Shown here in pieces: positions 36,356-46,151 of a stretch of 64,000 nucleotides of DNA. The translations under genes were made by a program, and so were the position numbers. Each line of letters opens with the position of its first letter. The stretch's first letter is position 1. A model generated the notes under the pieces. It was given only the letters and a program-made list of their open reading frames with translations, was not told where the DNA came from and made no database searches. The stretch spans positions 124,001-188,000 of the forward strand of contig NZ_QLYZ01000001.1 of NCBI RefSeq assembly GCF_003350325.1, read 5' to 3'. The stretch comes from Vibrio rhodolitus (GTDB lineage Bacteria > Pseudomonadota > Gammaproteobacteria > Enterobacterales > Vibrionaceae).

Positions 36356-37096
36356 GTGAACAAATCGCCCGATTTAGATAACAGCGAAGATGATGTAGTA
36401 GTAATTGAGGAGCGCGATAAACGCAGCTACCTCTATATCGCTATTGCTGGTGTTTTAGGTCTTGCTCTTGGGGGGCTGGTTGGCTCGTCAGTTACCGCAA
36501 ACAAATGGCAAGCGACTTATATCGAGTTGCAACAACAGTATCAAGCCACTCAACAAGAGCAGAAGCAATTAGTTACTAAGGTTGAAGAGCGCGTTGCCAA
36601 CGTAGATTACGAAGTTGAGCAAAAGCTGGAAGCGAAATTGGCGCAAGTGCAACAAAACCATCAAGCAGAGTTGCAAGCGTTGAATGAGCAGATAGGGCAG
36701 TTAACCGACAAGAATAAGCAATTGGCTAGTCAGATTGAGTCACAGCAAAGTGAGTTGTCGCAAGCGGCACAAGCCAATACTCAGTTAAATCGACAAGCAG
36801 ATATGCAGGTTTCGCTATTGGAGCGTTCGCGCGAGCTATTCCAGCACGAGCTTAAGGTTAAACAAGAGCTTGAACAACTGAACAAAGAGCTAAATGGACT
36901 AGAGCCAAAGCTTAAGGCGCTTAAAAAAGAGTGTGACGCTTATTTAGACGGCACATCTTGGGATGCGAAATCTGATGCGTGTGATAGACAAGATGAAGCC
37001 AACTCACGTGTTAGCCAAATCAATCAAATGATCCGCGTGCATGAGATGGATCTTGAGCAGATAAAGGTAATATCAGAGCAACTTGGGCTCGAATAG
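36356..37096 (+). CDS. Membrane-anchored coiled-coil protein
   Basis: The product has 246 residues. A short acidic cytoplasmic head (NSEDDVVVIEERDKR) precedes one membrane span (YLYIAIAGVLGLALGGLVGSS), then a long Gln/Glu-rich coiled coil from about 60 to 200. A C-terminal region with two cysteines (KKECDAYLDG and SDACDRQDE) follows. Start is GTG at 36356 with AGGAGCC upstream. Orthologues in vibrios have been labelled chromosome partitioning protein, but no ParA-type Walker motif is present, so that name is not supported. A periplasm- or cytoplasm-facing scaffold is likely; function is unknown. It follows the 52-aa membrane protein and ends at a strong terminator. Confidence 0.78.
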   Translation: MNKSPDLDNSEDDVVVIEERDKRSYLYIAIAGVLGLALGGLVGSSVTANKWQATYIELQQQYQATQQEQKQLVTKVEERVANVDYEVEQKLEAKLAQVQQNHQAELQALNEQIGQLTDKNKQLASQIESQQSELSQAAQANTQLNRQADMQVSLLERSRELFQHELKVKQELEQLNKELNGLEPKLKALKKECDAYLDGTSWDAKSDACDRQDEANSRVSQINQMIRVHEMDLEQIKVISEQLGLE

Positions 37097-37115
37097 CCAA
37101 AGATTTTATGCAAAC

Positions 37116-37143
37116 AAAAATCCCGGCAGTGCCGGGATTTTTT
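37116..37143. terminator. Terminator after the coiled-coil gene
   Basis: AAAAATCCCGGC-AGT-GCCGGGATTTTTT. A strong stem with T-runs on both sides, also serving the convergent outer-membrane protein gene. Confidence 0.92.
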
Positions 37144-37165
37144 ATGTCTGTTAGCTGAGTTTCAA

Positions 37166-37711
37166 TTAGAACTTGAAACGAGCACTGAACATTAGTTGGT
37201 CGCCGTAGAACTCGTTAAAGCGAGCTTCACCGCCTAGAGAGAATAGTTCAGTTGCGTGGAAGCGAGCGTATGCAGATGCAATCCAATCTTCGTTATCATC
37301 GATTGAAACGTAGCCGCCTTTACCGCCTACTTCTAGTTGTGGACCAAGCCATTGGCGAACGCCAAGGTTTAGTTCCATACCAGTTTCAGTACCGATGTTG
37401 TCAGCGTCAACCATGCGGAATAGGATTTCACCCGTTAGGTCAGCCCAGTTGTTGATTGGTGCGTGGAAACCAACACCTGCTGCTGAATCAAAATCGCCTT
37501 CAAATTCTGAGTCGATGCGAGCTACCGCGTGTGCATTAGGGTGGATTGATTTGCTCATACCCGCACCGAACGTACCAGGGCTAGCACCAATACGTGCTTC
37601 AAGATAATCGTAGCTAAAGTTACTCATAACGGTTGGACTGTTTGGATCAGTCATTGCAAAAGATTGACCAGATACAAGCACTAGCGCTGCAGCTAAGATT
37701 GTTTTACGCAT
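37166..37711 (-). CDS. Small outer-membrane beta-barrel protein
   Basis: This 181-residue protein has a clear signal peptide (MRKTILAAALVLVSGQSFA) and a mature part of alternating polar and aromatic strands, ending in FSARFKF with a C-terminal Phe. That ending is the signal recognised by the BAM complex. Length fits an 8-stranded barrel. No specific family was recognised. Start at 37711 is chosen by the signal peptide; the longer frame to 37756 adds a polar leader that would spoil export. Standalone gene. Confidence 0.78.
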   Translation of the reverse strand: MRKTILAAALVLVSGQSFAMTDPNSPTVMSNFSYDYLEARIGASPGTFGAGMSKSIHPNAHAVARIDSEFEGDFDSAAGVGFHAPINNWADLTGEILFRMVDADNIGTETGMELNLGVRQWLGPQLEVGGKGGYVSIDDNEDWIASAYARFHATELFSLGGEARFNEFYGDQLMFSARFKF

Positions 37712-37882
37712 AAGGAAAAGAACCTTTAAGTTATTTAGTCTGTATTTTGGCGACATTAAGCCGGGTTACCTAGTGCATATTACTGATACTTGCCCAGTAT
37801 CACTAGGTAAAAATGTCATTGTTTTGTCGATAGTTTTATTTTAAGCAATTTACATGCCTAAGCCTACGCTCAAACTGTGCGT

Positions 37883-38380
37883 TTATTCACCAAAACTGAT
37901 GCGATTTTCCGCAATAGCATTGAAAATCTTTTCCGTATCGAGCACTTGAGCCCACGGCATGAGTTCTGGCTCATGTTCAATCATGTATTGTGTGAGCAAA
38001 TCTTTGACGGTGGCACGAATTTGTTCCCCTTGCCACGGCTTTGATAGATAAAAATCGAGGCTAGCGTGGTTAATCGCTTCTACGGTATCTTCGAGCCCCG
38101 CTTGACCGGTCAACAGCAACTTCTTAGCCTTGGCGGTTTGTTTATCTTCGTGAAGCTCAATCAGAAAACTGATGCCCGTTTGTTCAGGCATAATATGGTC
38201 ACACAAAATAAGCGCGAGTGGGATATCATCCTGCGCCGCTTCAGCGATGATCTCTTTCGCCTCAGCGACAGACTCAGCACCCTCTAACACAAAATGTTCT
38301 TCAAAACAGTCGAGGTCTTGAATAACGCTGTCTAATACTTCACGTTCGTCGTCTACACATAAAATGAGGTACTTATTCAT
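37883..38380 (-). CDS. Single-domain response regulator paired with the upstream kinase
   Basis: This 165-residue protein has a complete receiver: ILCVDDERE acidic pair, phospho-Asp in LILCDHIMPEQTG, Thr in LLTGQAG and Lys in YLSKPWQ. A C-terminal 40-residue extension (YMIEHEPELMPWAQVLDTEKI) carries no output domain. It starts three bases after the stop of the kinase gene, so the pair is an operon. Receivers of this sort usually act by protein contact rather than DNA binding. Its sequence resembles the degenerate receiver at the kinase N-terminus, suggesting duplication. Confidence 0.88.
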   Translation of the reverse strand: MNKYLILCVDDEREVLDSVIQDLDCFEEHFVLEGAESVAEAKEIIAEAAQDDIPLALILCDHIMPEQTGISFLIELHEDKQTAKAKKLLLTGQAGLEDTVEAINHASLDFYLSKPWQGEQIRATVKDLLTQYMIEHEPELMPWAQVLDTEKIFNAIAENRISFGE

Positions 38381-38383
38381 GGT

Positions 38384-40339
38384 TTATTCCTCGCTGTTGT
38401 CAGATGGAAATTCTAGGGGTAGCCAAACCAGCATATTGGTATAGCGTTCAATTTCAGACTCTATTTCAATCATGCCACCATGTTGCTGAATGATCTGCTG
38501 GCAAACCGATAAACCGATACCTAGTCCAAAGTTTCCTTCTCTCTTGGTGGTGAAATTTAAGGCGAACACTTGTTTTTGTAGCTCCGGCGAAATACCGCAA
38601 CCATTGTCTTTAATTTCAATAACTGCCCAGTCTTGATTGTCTTTTTTGGTTAGGTGAGTGGTTATCGCAAGCACACCTTGGGCGGGAAAGGCGTCTATCG
38701 CGTTGGAAATAAGATTGGTCCACACTTGTTGCAATGCGATGGGTAAGCAACGTACCTCAGGCAAGTTAGCGTAATGTTTTTCAACTTGGTGCAGTTTAAG
38801 TTTGTTTTCAAATATCACTAGGGTGTCTTCAATGCCTTCATGGATATCGACGTAGCGGAAAGTCTCGTCATCCTGACGAGCATAGCCTTTAAGGCTTTTG
38901 ACCATGTCAGCAATGCGCTGGGCGCAGACATTGATAGAGCGCAGTGTGGCGCCTGCCAAATGATAGTTTTCCAGCTCTGCGAGTTGGGTATTGAGCTGGT
39001 CTTTGTTTGCACGCGCCCGTTGTAACCACTGTTCATCTTGGTTTAAGCCAAGCTTGACCAATTTTTTTGCCACTCTTCGGTCACCGACAATCTTTTCAAC
39101 TGCTTTGGTTTTTTGCCGCTCTTCAGCGGTGGAACTTGGTCGCGACGCGAGAGCGCGGTTGAGAATTTGACTGCTTAACTCTGGGGCACAGTGTCGCTCG
39201 CCATTGACTAAGTGAAGAATGTTATCGTTAAGCGTCTCTGTGCCGCGCAAGATTGCCGCAATAGGGTTATTGAGTTCGTGAGCTACACCCGCAACAAGCT
39301 GCCCGAGCATCGCCATCTTTTCACTTTCGATCAATTGATGGTGGGCAGATTCGAGTGATTCTAAGGTTTTTTGCAGCTCAAGCTTGGTGTTGATATTACG
39401 TTGCAAGCGACGGTTAAAATGACGCAGCAAAAGGTTGGTAAATAGTGGCAGCAAGGCGGTGTCGGAATACATGACCTTACTGAACACTTCTCTATCCAAT
39501 TTGATTACGTCGGCGTTGGTTAGGGTTAACGCGGTCGAAAAGGAAGGCTCGCCCGTGACAAATGACATCCCGCCGACTAAGTTACCTTTGCTATGCCGAA
39601 CCACCTCACGCTGTATGCCAAGCTCATCTTTTTTATACAGCGCGACTTCCCCTGAAATGATAAACCACAGGAAGTGGTTATCTTCACCTTCGACGGTTAA
39701 CAGATGGTCGCTGGAGTAATGGCGGATCGCTTGGGTTTCATCGCCTTTGGCAAAAAATTGTTTTAAGGCACTGATCACTTGCTCTGCTAAGTCTGCATCT
39801 GACATTTTGTGGTGATCAGTGATAAAGCCCGCTTGATAGCTACGCATCTTTTGGTCGATGTGAGCGCGCAAAAGGCGCTGCTGATCGAGGATTAAACTGT
39901 AGTTCAGTAGGTTGTCTTTATCTTCTTCAACGACAAAGTTGGTTAGCTCGTTTTGTACGGTTTTAAAGACCAAATTGTTTTGCAGCGGCTTAGTTAAACA
40001 GTGATCAAGACGCCCTTCGTTGACCGCATTTAAAATCGCGTGGATGTCTTGACCGCAACTCACCAACACTTTGCGCGCTTTTTGCGTGATAGGGGATTTA
40101 TCGAGCTCAATCAAAAACTCAGCGCCATTAAATGTTTCGTCATGGCTGGCGATGACTAGTGCAACGGGCTGATTTTTTTCCAAACAATGTAAAAGAGAGG
40201 CGTGAGCACTTTCGATGGTTTGCGCGCTATGAATATCAAATTTAGCCGCAAAAATGCTCAGTTCTTTGCTTATCTGTTCAATGCTCTCAACGTTGTTGTC
40301 TAGGCAGAGTATGGCGTATTGGTTCAAGCTCGCTTCCAA
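38384..40339 (-). CDS. Hybrid histidine kinase: pseudo-receiver, cNMP-like domain, HisKA, HATPase
   Basis: A soluble 651-residue kinase. Residues 1-130 are a receiver fold (YAILCLDNNVESIEQ) in which the phospho-Asp appears replaced: ALVIASHDETFNG aligns with ALILCDHIMPEQTG. Residues about 205-320 form a cyclic-nucleotide-binding-like beta roll (LWFIISGEVALYKKDE, GNLVGGMSFVTGEPSFSTALT, DREVFSKVM). A coiled coil leads to HisKA with AGVAHELNNPIAAIL. A long helical insert follows, then HATPase: NLISNAIDAF, DNGCGI and GNFGLGIGLSVC. No membrane span is present, so it senses an internal signal. The following gene encodes its probable receiver partner. Whether cAMP, c-di-GMP or no nucleotide binds is unknown. 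Confidence 0.87.
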   Translation of the reverse strand: MEASLNQYAILCLDNNVESIEQISKELSIFAAKFDIHSAQTIESAHASLLHCLEKNQPVALVIASHDETFNGAEFLIELDKSPITQKARKVLVSCGQDIHAILNAVNEGRLDHCLTKPLQNNLVFKTVQNELTNFVVEEDKDNLLNYSLILDQQRLLRAHIDQKMRSYQAGFITDHHKMSDADLAEQVISALKQFFAKGDETQAIRHYSSDHLLTVEGEDNHFLWFIISGEVALYKKDELGIQREVVRHSKGNLVGGMSFVTGEPSFSTALTLTNADVIKLDREVFSKVMYSDTALLPLFTNLLLRHFNRRLQRNINTKLELQKTLESLESAHHQLIESEKMAMLGQLVAGVAHELNNPIAAILRGTETLNDNILHLVNGERHCAPELSSQILNRALASRPSSTAEERQKTKAVEKIVGDRRVAKKLVKLGLNQDEQWLQRARANKDQLNTQLAELENYHLAGATLRSINVCAQRIADMVKSLKGYARQDDETFRYVDIHEGIEDTLVIFENKLKLHQVEKHYANLPEVRCLPIALQQVWTNLISNAIDAFPAQGVLAITTHLTKKDNQDWAVIEIKDNGCGISPELQKQVFALNFTTKREGNFGLGIGLSVCQQIIQQHGGMIEIESEIERYTNMLVWLPLEFPSDNSEE

Positions 40340-40543
40340 AGTGTTATCGTGCCGAAGCGTTAGGCTAACAAGTTAGAAGCCAATGTGCTGAGAGCTGAGT
40401 TAGAGAAACTCCCAACAAATTTTAATTCAGCCAATACTCTGATTTATCTCAAGCTTTTTTAGTGTAGACTTTAGTGATAAACATCCCTCGCAAGAAGGGA
40501 TTTGTGCAAACGCTATAATTTGTAAAAGACGGATAGTTACAGA

Positions 40544-41812
40544 ATGAGTTCGATGCAACAACTTAAGAAAATGGCTGCTATTGGTGGCGCTGTGTCTTTG
40601 GCTTTATGTTGGCCACTGGCAGTAGGACAAATTGGTCAAAATGTAATTGAAGACAGTGTTGCTAATCTCAATTCCGCTGCGCTGCAAGCTGAGATCGTAA
40701 GTTATGATCGCGGCTACCTATCGTCGAGTGTTACTACCCGTTATGTAGTAAAAGATCCTGTAATGGCGGCGCAGTTGAAAGCTGACGGTGTGCCAGATGA
40801 GATTATTGTCGAAAGTGAATTATCACACGGTTTATTCAGCATTTCTGCGGACTCTTTGCTCGCCAACTGGCAAGAGCTGCCTTTAACGTTGCACACGGTG
40901 ACGCAGTTAAATGGCAATACCGATTTTGATTTTAAACTGGATACGTGGCGCCAATCGACAGAAGGCGAGGGCGGAGCAATGATGCTGATCACGCCTTCAA
41001 GTTTGAAAGGTCATGTGACTGTACTTGGTCAAGTTGATTACCAATTGAGCGTGCCATCGGTTGAAGTTGATTTTAACAGTGGCGAGAAACTGCTAATCGA
41101 GAATATCTCAGGCAAAGGTAATGGCAAGAAAGTAAACAGTTTCTGGATTGGCGAACAAGCGATGAAGGTAGGTGATTTCTCTGTTTACGCAGCAGATCAA
41201 ACGACCATGTTTAACTTCGTTAACGGCGAGTATAAGTACCAAGCGGAATACGCAGAAGCGACGCAGCGCGTAGCCAGCAAACATGCAGTTAGCGTCGGTG
41301 CGGTCGCGGTTGAACAAGAAAGCTTAGACAATCTAGAATTGGATTTTGCCTTTGGCGATCTGGACGCGGTGTCCTTTGAACAGCTTGTTACGCTTTACCA
41401 AAACTCGCCAATGTTGACTGCGCAAGATTTGCAACAAATGATCCCGCACGTTGATACCTTGTTTGCTAAAGGCTTTTATCTCTCTAGCGATAAAATGGTG
41501 GTAAATGTTGGTGATGGTGAGTTTACATCGAACTGGAAACTTACCGTGCCACAGGGAACAGACAATGTTTCGCAAAACCCGATGAAAGTGATGCCAGCCC
41601 TAGAAGGTCACTTTGATAGCTTTATCTCTAATGCTTTGGTTGAACAATACCCAGCCATCCAACAGACCATTGATGAAGGGATGATCATGGAGTTTGTTAA
41701 GCAGACTGACACAGGTTACCAAGTAAAAGCGGAAATCAAAGAAGGCAATATCGTTTTTGAAGGTGGGCAAAAAGTGCCACTAATGAGCTTGCTACTGCCT
41801 TTTATGATGTAG
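40544..41812 (+). CDS. YdgA-like DUF945 protein
   Basis: The 422-residue product has an N-terminal hydrophobic segment (IGGAVSLALCWPLAVGQ) and the family pattern IVSYDRGYLSSSVTTRYVV near residue 50. A long beta-rich C-terminal region follows, with repeated strand patterns. This matches DUF945 (E. coli YdgA), an envelope protein family whose role is unknown. The start ATG at 40544 has only a weak ribosome site; an ATG at 40553 is three codons further in. The gene is divergent from the hybrid kinase and ends at a strong terminator. Confidence 0.82.
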   Translation: MSSMQQLKKMAAIGGAVSLALCWPLAVGQIGQNVIEDSVANLNSAALQAEIVSYDRGYLSSSVTTRYVVKDPVMAAQLKADGVPDEIIVESELSHGLFSISADSLLANWQELPLTLHTVTQLNGNTDFDFKLDTWRQSTEGEGGAMMLITPSSLKGHVTVLGQVDYQLSVPSVEVDFNSGEKLLIENISGKGNGKKVNSFWIGEQAMKVGDFSVYAADQTTMFNFVNGEYKYQAEYAEATQRVASKHAVSVGAVAVEQESLDNLELDFAFGDLDAVSFEQLVTLYQNSPMLTAQDLQQMIPHVDTLFAKGFYLSSDKMVVNVGDGEFTSNWKLTVPQGTDNVSQNPMKVMPALEGHFDSFISNALVEQYPAIQQTIDEGMIMEFVKQTDTGYQVKAEIKEGNIVFEGGQKVPLMSLLLPFMM

Positions 41813-41854
41813 CGTAGCGCTTCCTTAGTATAAAGAAATTTACACTATCGATAA

Positions 41855-41878
41855 AAAAGAGGTCTTAAGACCTCTTTT
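41855..41878 (+). terminator. Terminator after the DUF945 gene
   Basis: AAAAGAGGTC-TTAA-GACCTCTTTT, a perfect 10-bp stem ending in T-rich sequence. Confidence 0.9.
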
Positions 41879-42076
41879 GTCACTTTTGCTCACTAAGAAA
41901 AAGTGTTATTAATGAATGATACCCAAATGACTTTAAGAAACTGAGTGTTTATCGGCGCGGCGCTTCAAAGGCAAAGTCGTGGTTTACGATTCCAACGGCG
42001 AGCACCAGCCACATTAGTTGCTTGAGGTTTTTTCGGTATACCAGTCATATCTATAGCATGAGCAAGGAAAGAAACC

Positions 42077-43159
42077 GTGGACAACGTTTTTAACTTTAGC
42101 GCCGGACCTGCGGCTTTACCGAAAGCGGTAATGGAGCAAGCCCAGTCTGAATTGATCAATTGGAATGGACTCGGAACCTCAGTGATGGAAGTCAGCCACC
42201 GTGGTAAAGAGTTTATTCAAGTAGCAGAAGAAGCAGAACAAGATTTACGTGATCTGCTATCCATCCCAGATAACTACAAAGTACTGTTTTGCCACGGTGG
42301 TGCGCGTGCCCAGTTTGCCGCAGTACCTTTAAACCTCTTAGGTAGCAGCAACAAAGCGAGTTACGTAGATGCAGGTTACTGGGCGGAAAGTGCGATTGAT
42401 GAAGCTAAAAAATACTGTGAAGTGGATGTTTTCGATGCGAAAACTGAAATTGACGGTAAAGTTGCGGTTAAGCCAGTCAGCGAATGGAAATATGCTGATG
42501 ACGCGGCATTTGTTCACTTCTGCCCAAATGAAACTATTGACGGGATTGAGATTAGCGAATTACCACAAACGGATAAGCCGATTGTCGCGGATATGTCGTC
42601 AAACATTCTCTCTCGTAAGATTGATGTTTCTAAGTACGGTGTAATTTACGCTGGCGCGCAAAAGAACATTGGTCCTTCAGGTCTGTGCATTGTGATTGTT
42701 CGTGATGACTTGTTAGATCTTGCAAGCGATATTCTGCCAAGCTTCTTAAGCTACAAAATTTTGGCAGAAAAAGACTCAATGTTTAACACGCCACCGACGT
42801 TTGCTTGGTACTTATCGGGTCTAGTCTTTAAGTGGTTGAAGCAGCAAGGTGGTGTTGAAGCGGTTGAACAAGTTAACCGTGAAAAAGCATCACTGCTTTA
42901 CAACTACATTGATACTTCAGACTTTTATCGTAATAACATCCACTCAGATAACCGCTCACGCATGAACGTACCGTTCCAGCTAGCTAAGCCTGAGTTGGAC
43001 GACTTGTTCCTTGAGCAAGCCAAAGCGCGTGGTTTGGTTGCGCTGAAAGGTCACCGCGCTGTTGGTGGTATGCGTGCGTCAATTTACAACGCGATGCCGC
43101 TAGAAGGGGTACAAGCGTTAGTTGACTTTATGCGTGAGTTTGAAGCACAAAACGCGTAA
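42077..43159 (+). CDS. serC: Phosphoserine aminotransferase
   Basis: This 360-residue PLP enzyme converts 3-phosphohydroxypyruvate to phosphoserine in serine synthesis, and serves in pyridoxine synthesis. Signatures are [15 protein letters not shown] at the N-terminus, [44 protein letters not shown] and the PLP lysine in [29 protein letters not shown] closes the protein. Length matches E. coli SerC (362). Start is GTG at 42077 with AAGGAAAG just upstream. Standalone, with terminators on both sides. Confidence 0.97.
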   Translation: MDNVFNFSAGPAALPKAVMEQAQSELINWNGLGTSVMEVSHRGKEFIQVAEEAEQDLRDLLSIPDNYKVLFCHGGARAQFAAVPLNLLGSSNKASYVDAGYWAESAIDEAKKYCEVDVFDAKTEIDGKVAVKPVSEWKYADDAAFVHFCPNETIDGIEISELPQTDKPIVADMSSNILSRKIDVSKYGVIYAGAQKNIGPSGLCIVIVRDDLLDLASDILPSFLSYKILAEKDSMFNTPPTFAWYLSGLVFKWLKQQGGVEAVEQVNREKASLLYNYIDTSDFYRNNIHSDNRSRMNVPFQLAKPELDDLFLEQAKARGLVALKGHRAVGGMRASIYNAMPLEGVQALVDFMREFEAQNA

Positions 43160-43180
43160 TAGTAGCGATTGATTTTGCGT

Positions 43181-43206
43181 AAAGCCGGCACTTAGCCGGC
43201 TTTTTT
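43181..43206 (+). terminator. serC terminator
   Basis: AAGCCGGC-ACTTA-GCCGGCTTTTTT; strong GC stem with six Ts. Confidence 0.92.
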
Positions 43207-43455
43207 GTCTCTGTTTGTTACTCATCAACTACACTTAGCGCACGAAGAGACATTGGCTAGCAATAGGGTAGTTAAGGTTCTTTAAGTTCATTATTTGTTT
43301 GTAGCGATGGTTGGGTGCTTACAAATAATCAACGATTAATAATGGAATTTTTGCTTTTGCAATCGATGCTTGCGAGGTTTCATTAAAGGCGTAGATTAAA
43401 GTAAAAGTAGCTAAGTCATTGGACTTAAAAACAAATTACAAATTAGGAAATCAAT

Positions 43456-44034
43456 ATGAGTAATATTCAACAAGATTCTCCTCAAGCAGCGGTACAAACT
43501 TTACTTTCAAAAGGTTGGAAATGGTTCACCATAGTTGGCGTGTTGATCGCGCTAGCAGGTTTTGGTGCGCTCAGTTTACCCGTAGCAGCAGGCGTAACAA
43601 TCACGACTATTGTGGGTGGGGTATTCTTATTTAGTGGTTTAGTGCAGGCATATCACACCTTTAGCATTCCTGCTTGGAAAGATAAACTTTGGTATGTATT
43701 GAGCGCGGTGCTCTATATCGCCGGTGGTCTATTCATTCTGTTTAAGCCATTTGCAGGCTTAGTTACCATGACCATGTTGATGGTTGTAGTGATGATGTTT
43801 AACGGTGCGACTCGAATGATTTTTGGCTTACGTAGTCGAGCGCTTCCAGGTAGTAGCTGGATTATTGTCAGTGGTTTGATATCACTGCTTATTGGCGGCT
43901 ATTTCTTCTCGTTACTTGATGATCCTGCATTTTCACTCTCATTGTTGGGAACATTCGTTGGTATCTCGCTGTTGTTTGAAGGTGTGAGTTTTATCTTCTT
44001 AGGCTTGCAAATGAAAAAAGCCGTTCAGGCGTAA
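43456..44034 (+). CDS. HdeD-like (DUF308) membrane protein
   Basis: A 192-residue protein with six hydrophobic helices. Features are GWKWFTIVGVLIALAGFGAL, GGVFLFSGLVQAYHTF, a YIAGGLFILFKPFAGL helix and GLISLLIGGYFFSLL. These match the HdeD/DUF308 family of acid-resistance-associated inner-membrane proteins. TTAGGAAAT lies eight bases before the ATG. Standalone gene. The acid-resistance role is known for E. coli hdeD only and should not be assumed here. Confidence 0.85.
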   Translation: MSNIQQDSPQAAVQTLLSKGWKWFTIVGVLIALAGFGALSLPVAAGVTITTIVGGVFLFSGLVQAYHTFSIPAWKDKLWYVLSAVLYIAGGLFILFKPFAGLVTMTMLMVVVMMFNGATRMIFGLRSRALPGSSWIIVSGLISLLIGGYFFSLLDDPAFSLSLLGTFVGISLLFEGVSFIFLGLQMKKAVQA

Positions 44035-44061
44035 TAGCACTCCTTCTATCTTAAAGAGCAG

Positions 44062-44091
44062 AAAGCCCCAAAGTAGACGCTTTGGGGCTTT
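44062..44091. terminator. Bidirectional terminator, hdeD-like gene / chemoreceptor gene
   Basis: AAAGCCCCAAAG-TAGACG-CTTTGGGGCTTT, a perfect 12-bp stem between convergent genes. Confidence 0.9.
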
Positions 44092-44132
44092 GTTGTTTTA
44101 GTCGTTAGTTTAATTGGCGTTAAACGCTGCAA

Positions 44133-45752
44133 TTACACTTTAAAATATTTGAGTTGATCACTCAGATGCTCCGCCGTGTTAGCCATTTCTTGGCTGTCGG
44201 TGGCGAGTGAATGTGAAGCTTGCAGGATCTCAGTCGCGGATAGGTGCACACTTTCCACATTCTGGTTCATTTCATTGGCGACAGTGCTTTGTTGCTCAGA
44301 TGCAGCTGCAATTTGCGCCACCATATCATTGGCTTTTTGCATTTCTTCGACAATCACGTTGAGCTGAGCACGCGTTTCTTCAGAGGCTTGTACACTTTGA
44401 CTGACTTTCTCGTGACTATTTTGCATCGCGGCAAAGGTCTTCTCTGCTTGGTCAGTTAGCTTTTCGATGGTGTGTTGAACTTCATCGGTGGAGTTTTGTG
44501 TACGACTAGCAAGGTTACGTACCTCTTCGGCCACTACAGCAAAACCACGACCTTGTTCTCCTGCGCGAGCTGCCTCAATGGCTGCGTTAAGCGCGAGTAA
44601 ATTGGTTTGCTCGGATATATCACGAATCACATCGACAACGTTGCTGATCTCATTCACTCCGGTCTGCAACTCTTGAATCAGTTGATTAGCGGTAGAGGTA
44701 TTCTCTGATACTTCCGCAATAGTTTGCGAAGTGTGCGCCATGGTTTGATCATTGTGATGCGCATGTTCAGTCACTTTATTCGTGCTCATTGAGGTGCTTT
44801 CTGCGTTAGAGGCAACATCTGAGATAGTGGCACTCATTTCTGTCATAGCTGTAGAGAGCAGTTCAAGTTGAGCATGTTGTGAGTTGACGCTGGTGGCGGC
44901 TTCTTCACTGGCTTGAGCGATGTTGCTTGCCATATTACTCGACTGCAGCGCTGAATCATTCGCTGTAGCGAGGGTATCTTGTAACTTATCCAACATCTGA
45001 TCTATCTGTGTGCTCATTTCACCCAGTTCGTCTTTGCGCTTCATATTCATGCGCACTCGTAAATCACCACCGGCAATCTTGTGCGTGCTATCAATCAGCT
45101 TATTGAGCGGAATAAGGATATTGTTGGAGATAGCGTAACCCAAAGCAAAAAGGAGCGCAGACAATACAGTCGCGACGATGGCTTCTTTGATTGCTAGTGC
45201 GTAAAACGCTTCTTGAATATCGGTAACCAGAATACCCGAACCAATAATCCATCCCCACTCGGGCATCAGTTGAACGTAAGAAATTTTATCTTTTAGATCG
45301 CCTTGCGGGCTCTTCCATTGATAGTCCAGAAAGCCTTTTTGCTCGGGCGTTTTGGCGATAGAAACCATTTCTCGCCAGTGATATTTGCCTGCACCATCTT
45401 TAAAGTTCTCGGCATTTTTACCATTGAGATTGGGCTTGAGTGGGTGCATCACTACTTGTAATTGCTGATCTAAGATCCAGAAATAGTTTGTGTCATCGTA
45501 TCTGAGGGCTTGGATTGCCTGTAAGGCTTGCTCTTGCGCGACGCTGTCACCTAAGTTTTCTCGCTGCTCGTAGTAGTAGTGAGCAAGGTTTATTGCAGTT
45601 TCGACTTGTGCGCTGAGTTTATCTTGACGCTCTTGTAAGGATGAATTCTTTTGTTGTAGCAGATTGAATAAGCAGGCCATTGCTATCAAAAAGACCGATA
45701 AAATGACAATGGAAGCGAGCTTAAATTTAATTCTTAAATTACTTAACTTCAT
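44133..45752 (-). CDS. Methyl-accepting chemotaxis protein with single Cache domain
   Basis: Layout of the 539 residues: TM1 near 11-31 ([20 protein letters not shown]), a periplasmic sCache_2-type sensor ([33 protein letters not shown]), TM2 near 190-210 and HAMP ([20 protein letters not shown]). The long signalling coiled coil carries the tip [20 protein letters not shown] and [18 protein letters not shown]. sCache_2 receptors of this kind often bind short carboxylates; ligand is unknown. The start at 45752 ([12 protein letters not shown]) is chosen because TM1 follows directly; the frame runs on to 45860 without homology. Unlike the receptor at 25811-27922, this one is intact. Confidence 0.93.
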   Translation of the reverse strand: MKLSNLRIKFKLASIVILSVFLIAMACLFNLLQQKNSSLQERQDKLSAQVETAINLAHYYYEQRENLGDSVAQEQALQAIQALRYDDTNYFWILDQQLQVVMHPLKPNLNGKNAENFKDGAGKYHWREMVSIAKTPEQKGFLDYQWKSPQGDLKDKISYVQLMPEWGWIIGSGILVTDIQEAFYALAIKEAIVATVLSALLFALGYAISNNILIPLNKLIDSTHKIAGGDLRVRMNMKRKDELGEMSTQIDQMLDKLQDTLATANDSALQSSNMASNIAQASEEAATSVNSQHAQLELLSTAMTEMSATISDVASNAESTSMSTNKVTEHAHHNDQTMAHTSQTIAEVSENTSTANQLIQELQTGVNEISNVVDVIRDISEQTNLLALNAAIEAARAGEQGRGFAVVAEEVRNLASRTQNSTDEVQHTIEKLTDQAEKTFAAMQNSHEKVSQSVQASEETRAQLNVIVEEMQKANDMVAQIAAASEQQSTVANEMNQNVESVHLSATEILQASHSLATDSQEMANTAEHLSDQLKYFKV

Positions 45753-46116
45753 GGCTAACCGACTCTTTATTAGTTTATTTTTGTTCGGAGCCACTTTAGC
45801 AAGTTCACCATGAACACAAATGATACAAATCATAAAAGTAATGTATACATTATGTTGCATTTAAATTAATTGCTTTGGATCGTTATGTATAAACAGCAAG
45901 CTGTTGCGCTGTTATAAATATTGAGTTCTCCAGTTTGGTAATTATAAATCTATATGTAACTTTCTAATTTAATTGGATTTGCTGGTTGTTTTTAGCGTAT
46001 GAAGTACAGATTAATGAAGTAATGACTCTAGAAAGCCTTATGGCGAGTGTTTGATAGGGGGAGTTAACTATATAAGAACGTAAATTCAACACTTTACGTT
46101 TGGGTAATATATTTAA
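45753..46116. other. Intergenic region without a recognised gene
   Basis: About 360 bp of AT-rich sequence hold the chemoreceptor promoter on the minus strand. No open frame with a ribosome site, no RNA gene and no clear operator were seen. Confidence 0.4.
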
Positions 46117-46141
46117 AGGTGAGGGGGAAGGCCCCCCACCT
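46117..46141 (-). terminator. ygiQ terminator
   Basis: On the minus strand AGGTGGGGGGCC-TT-CCCCCTCACCT, followed by TTTAAATATAT. GC-rich stem directly after the ygiQ stop. Confidence 0.75.
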
Positions 46142-46151
46142 CTATTATGCT

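Noticed and set aside
36356..37096. Naming the coiled-coil protein ParA
   Set aside because: No Walker A or other ParA ATPase motif is present.
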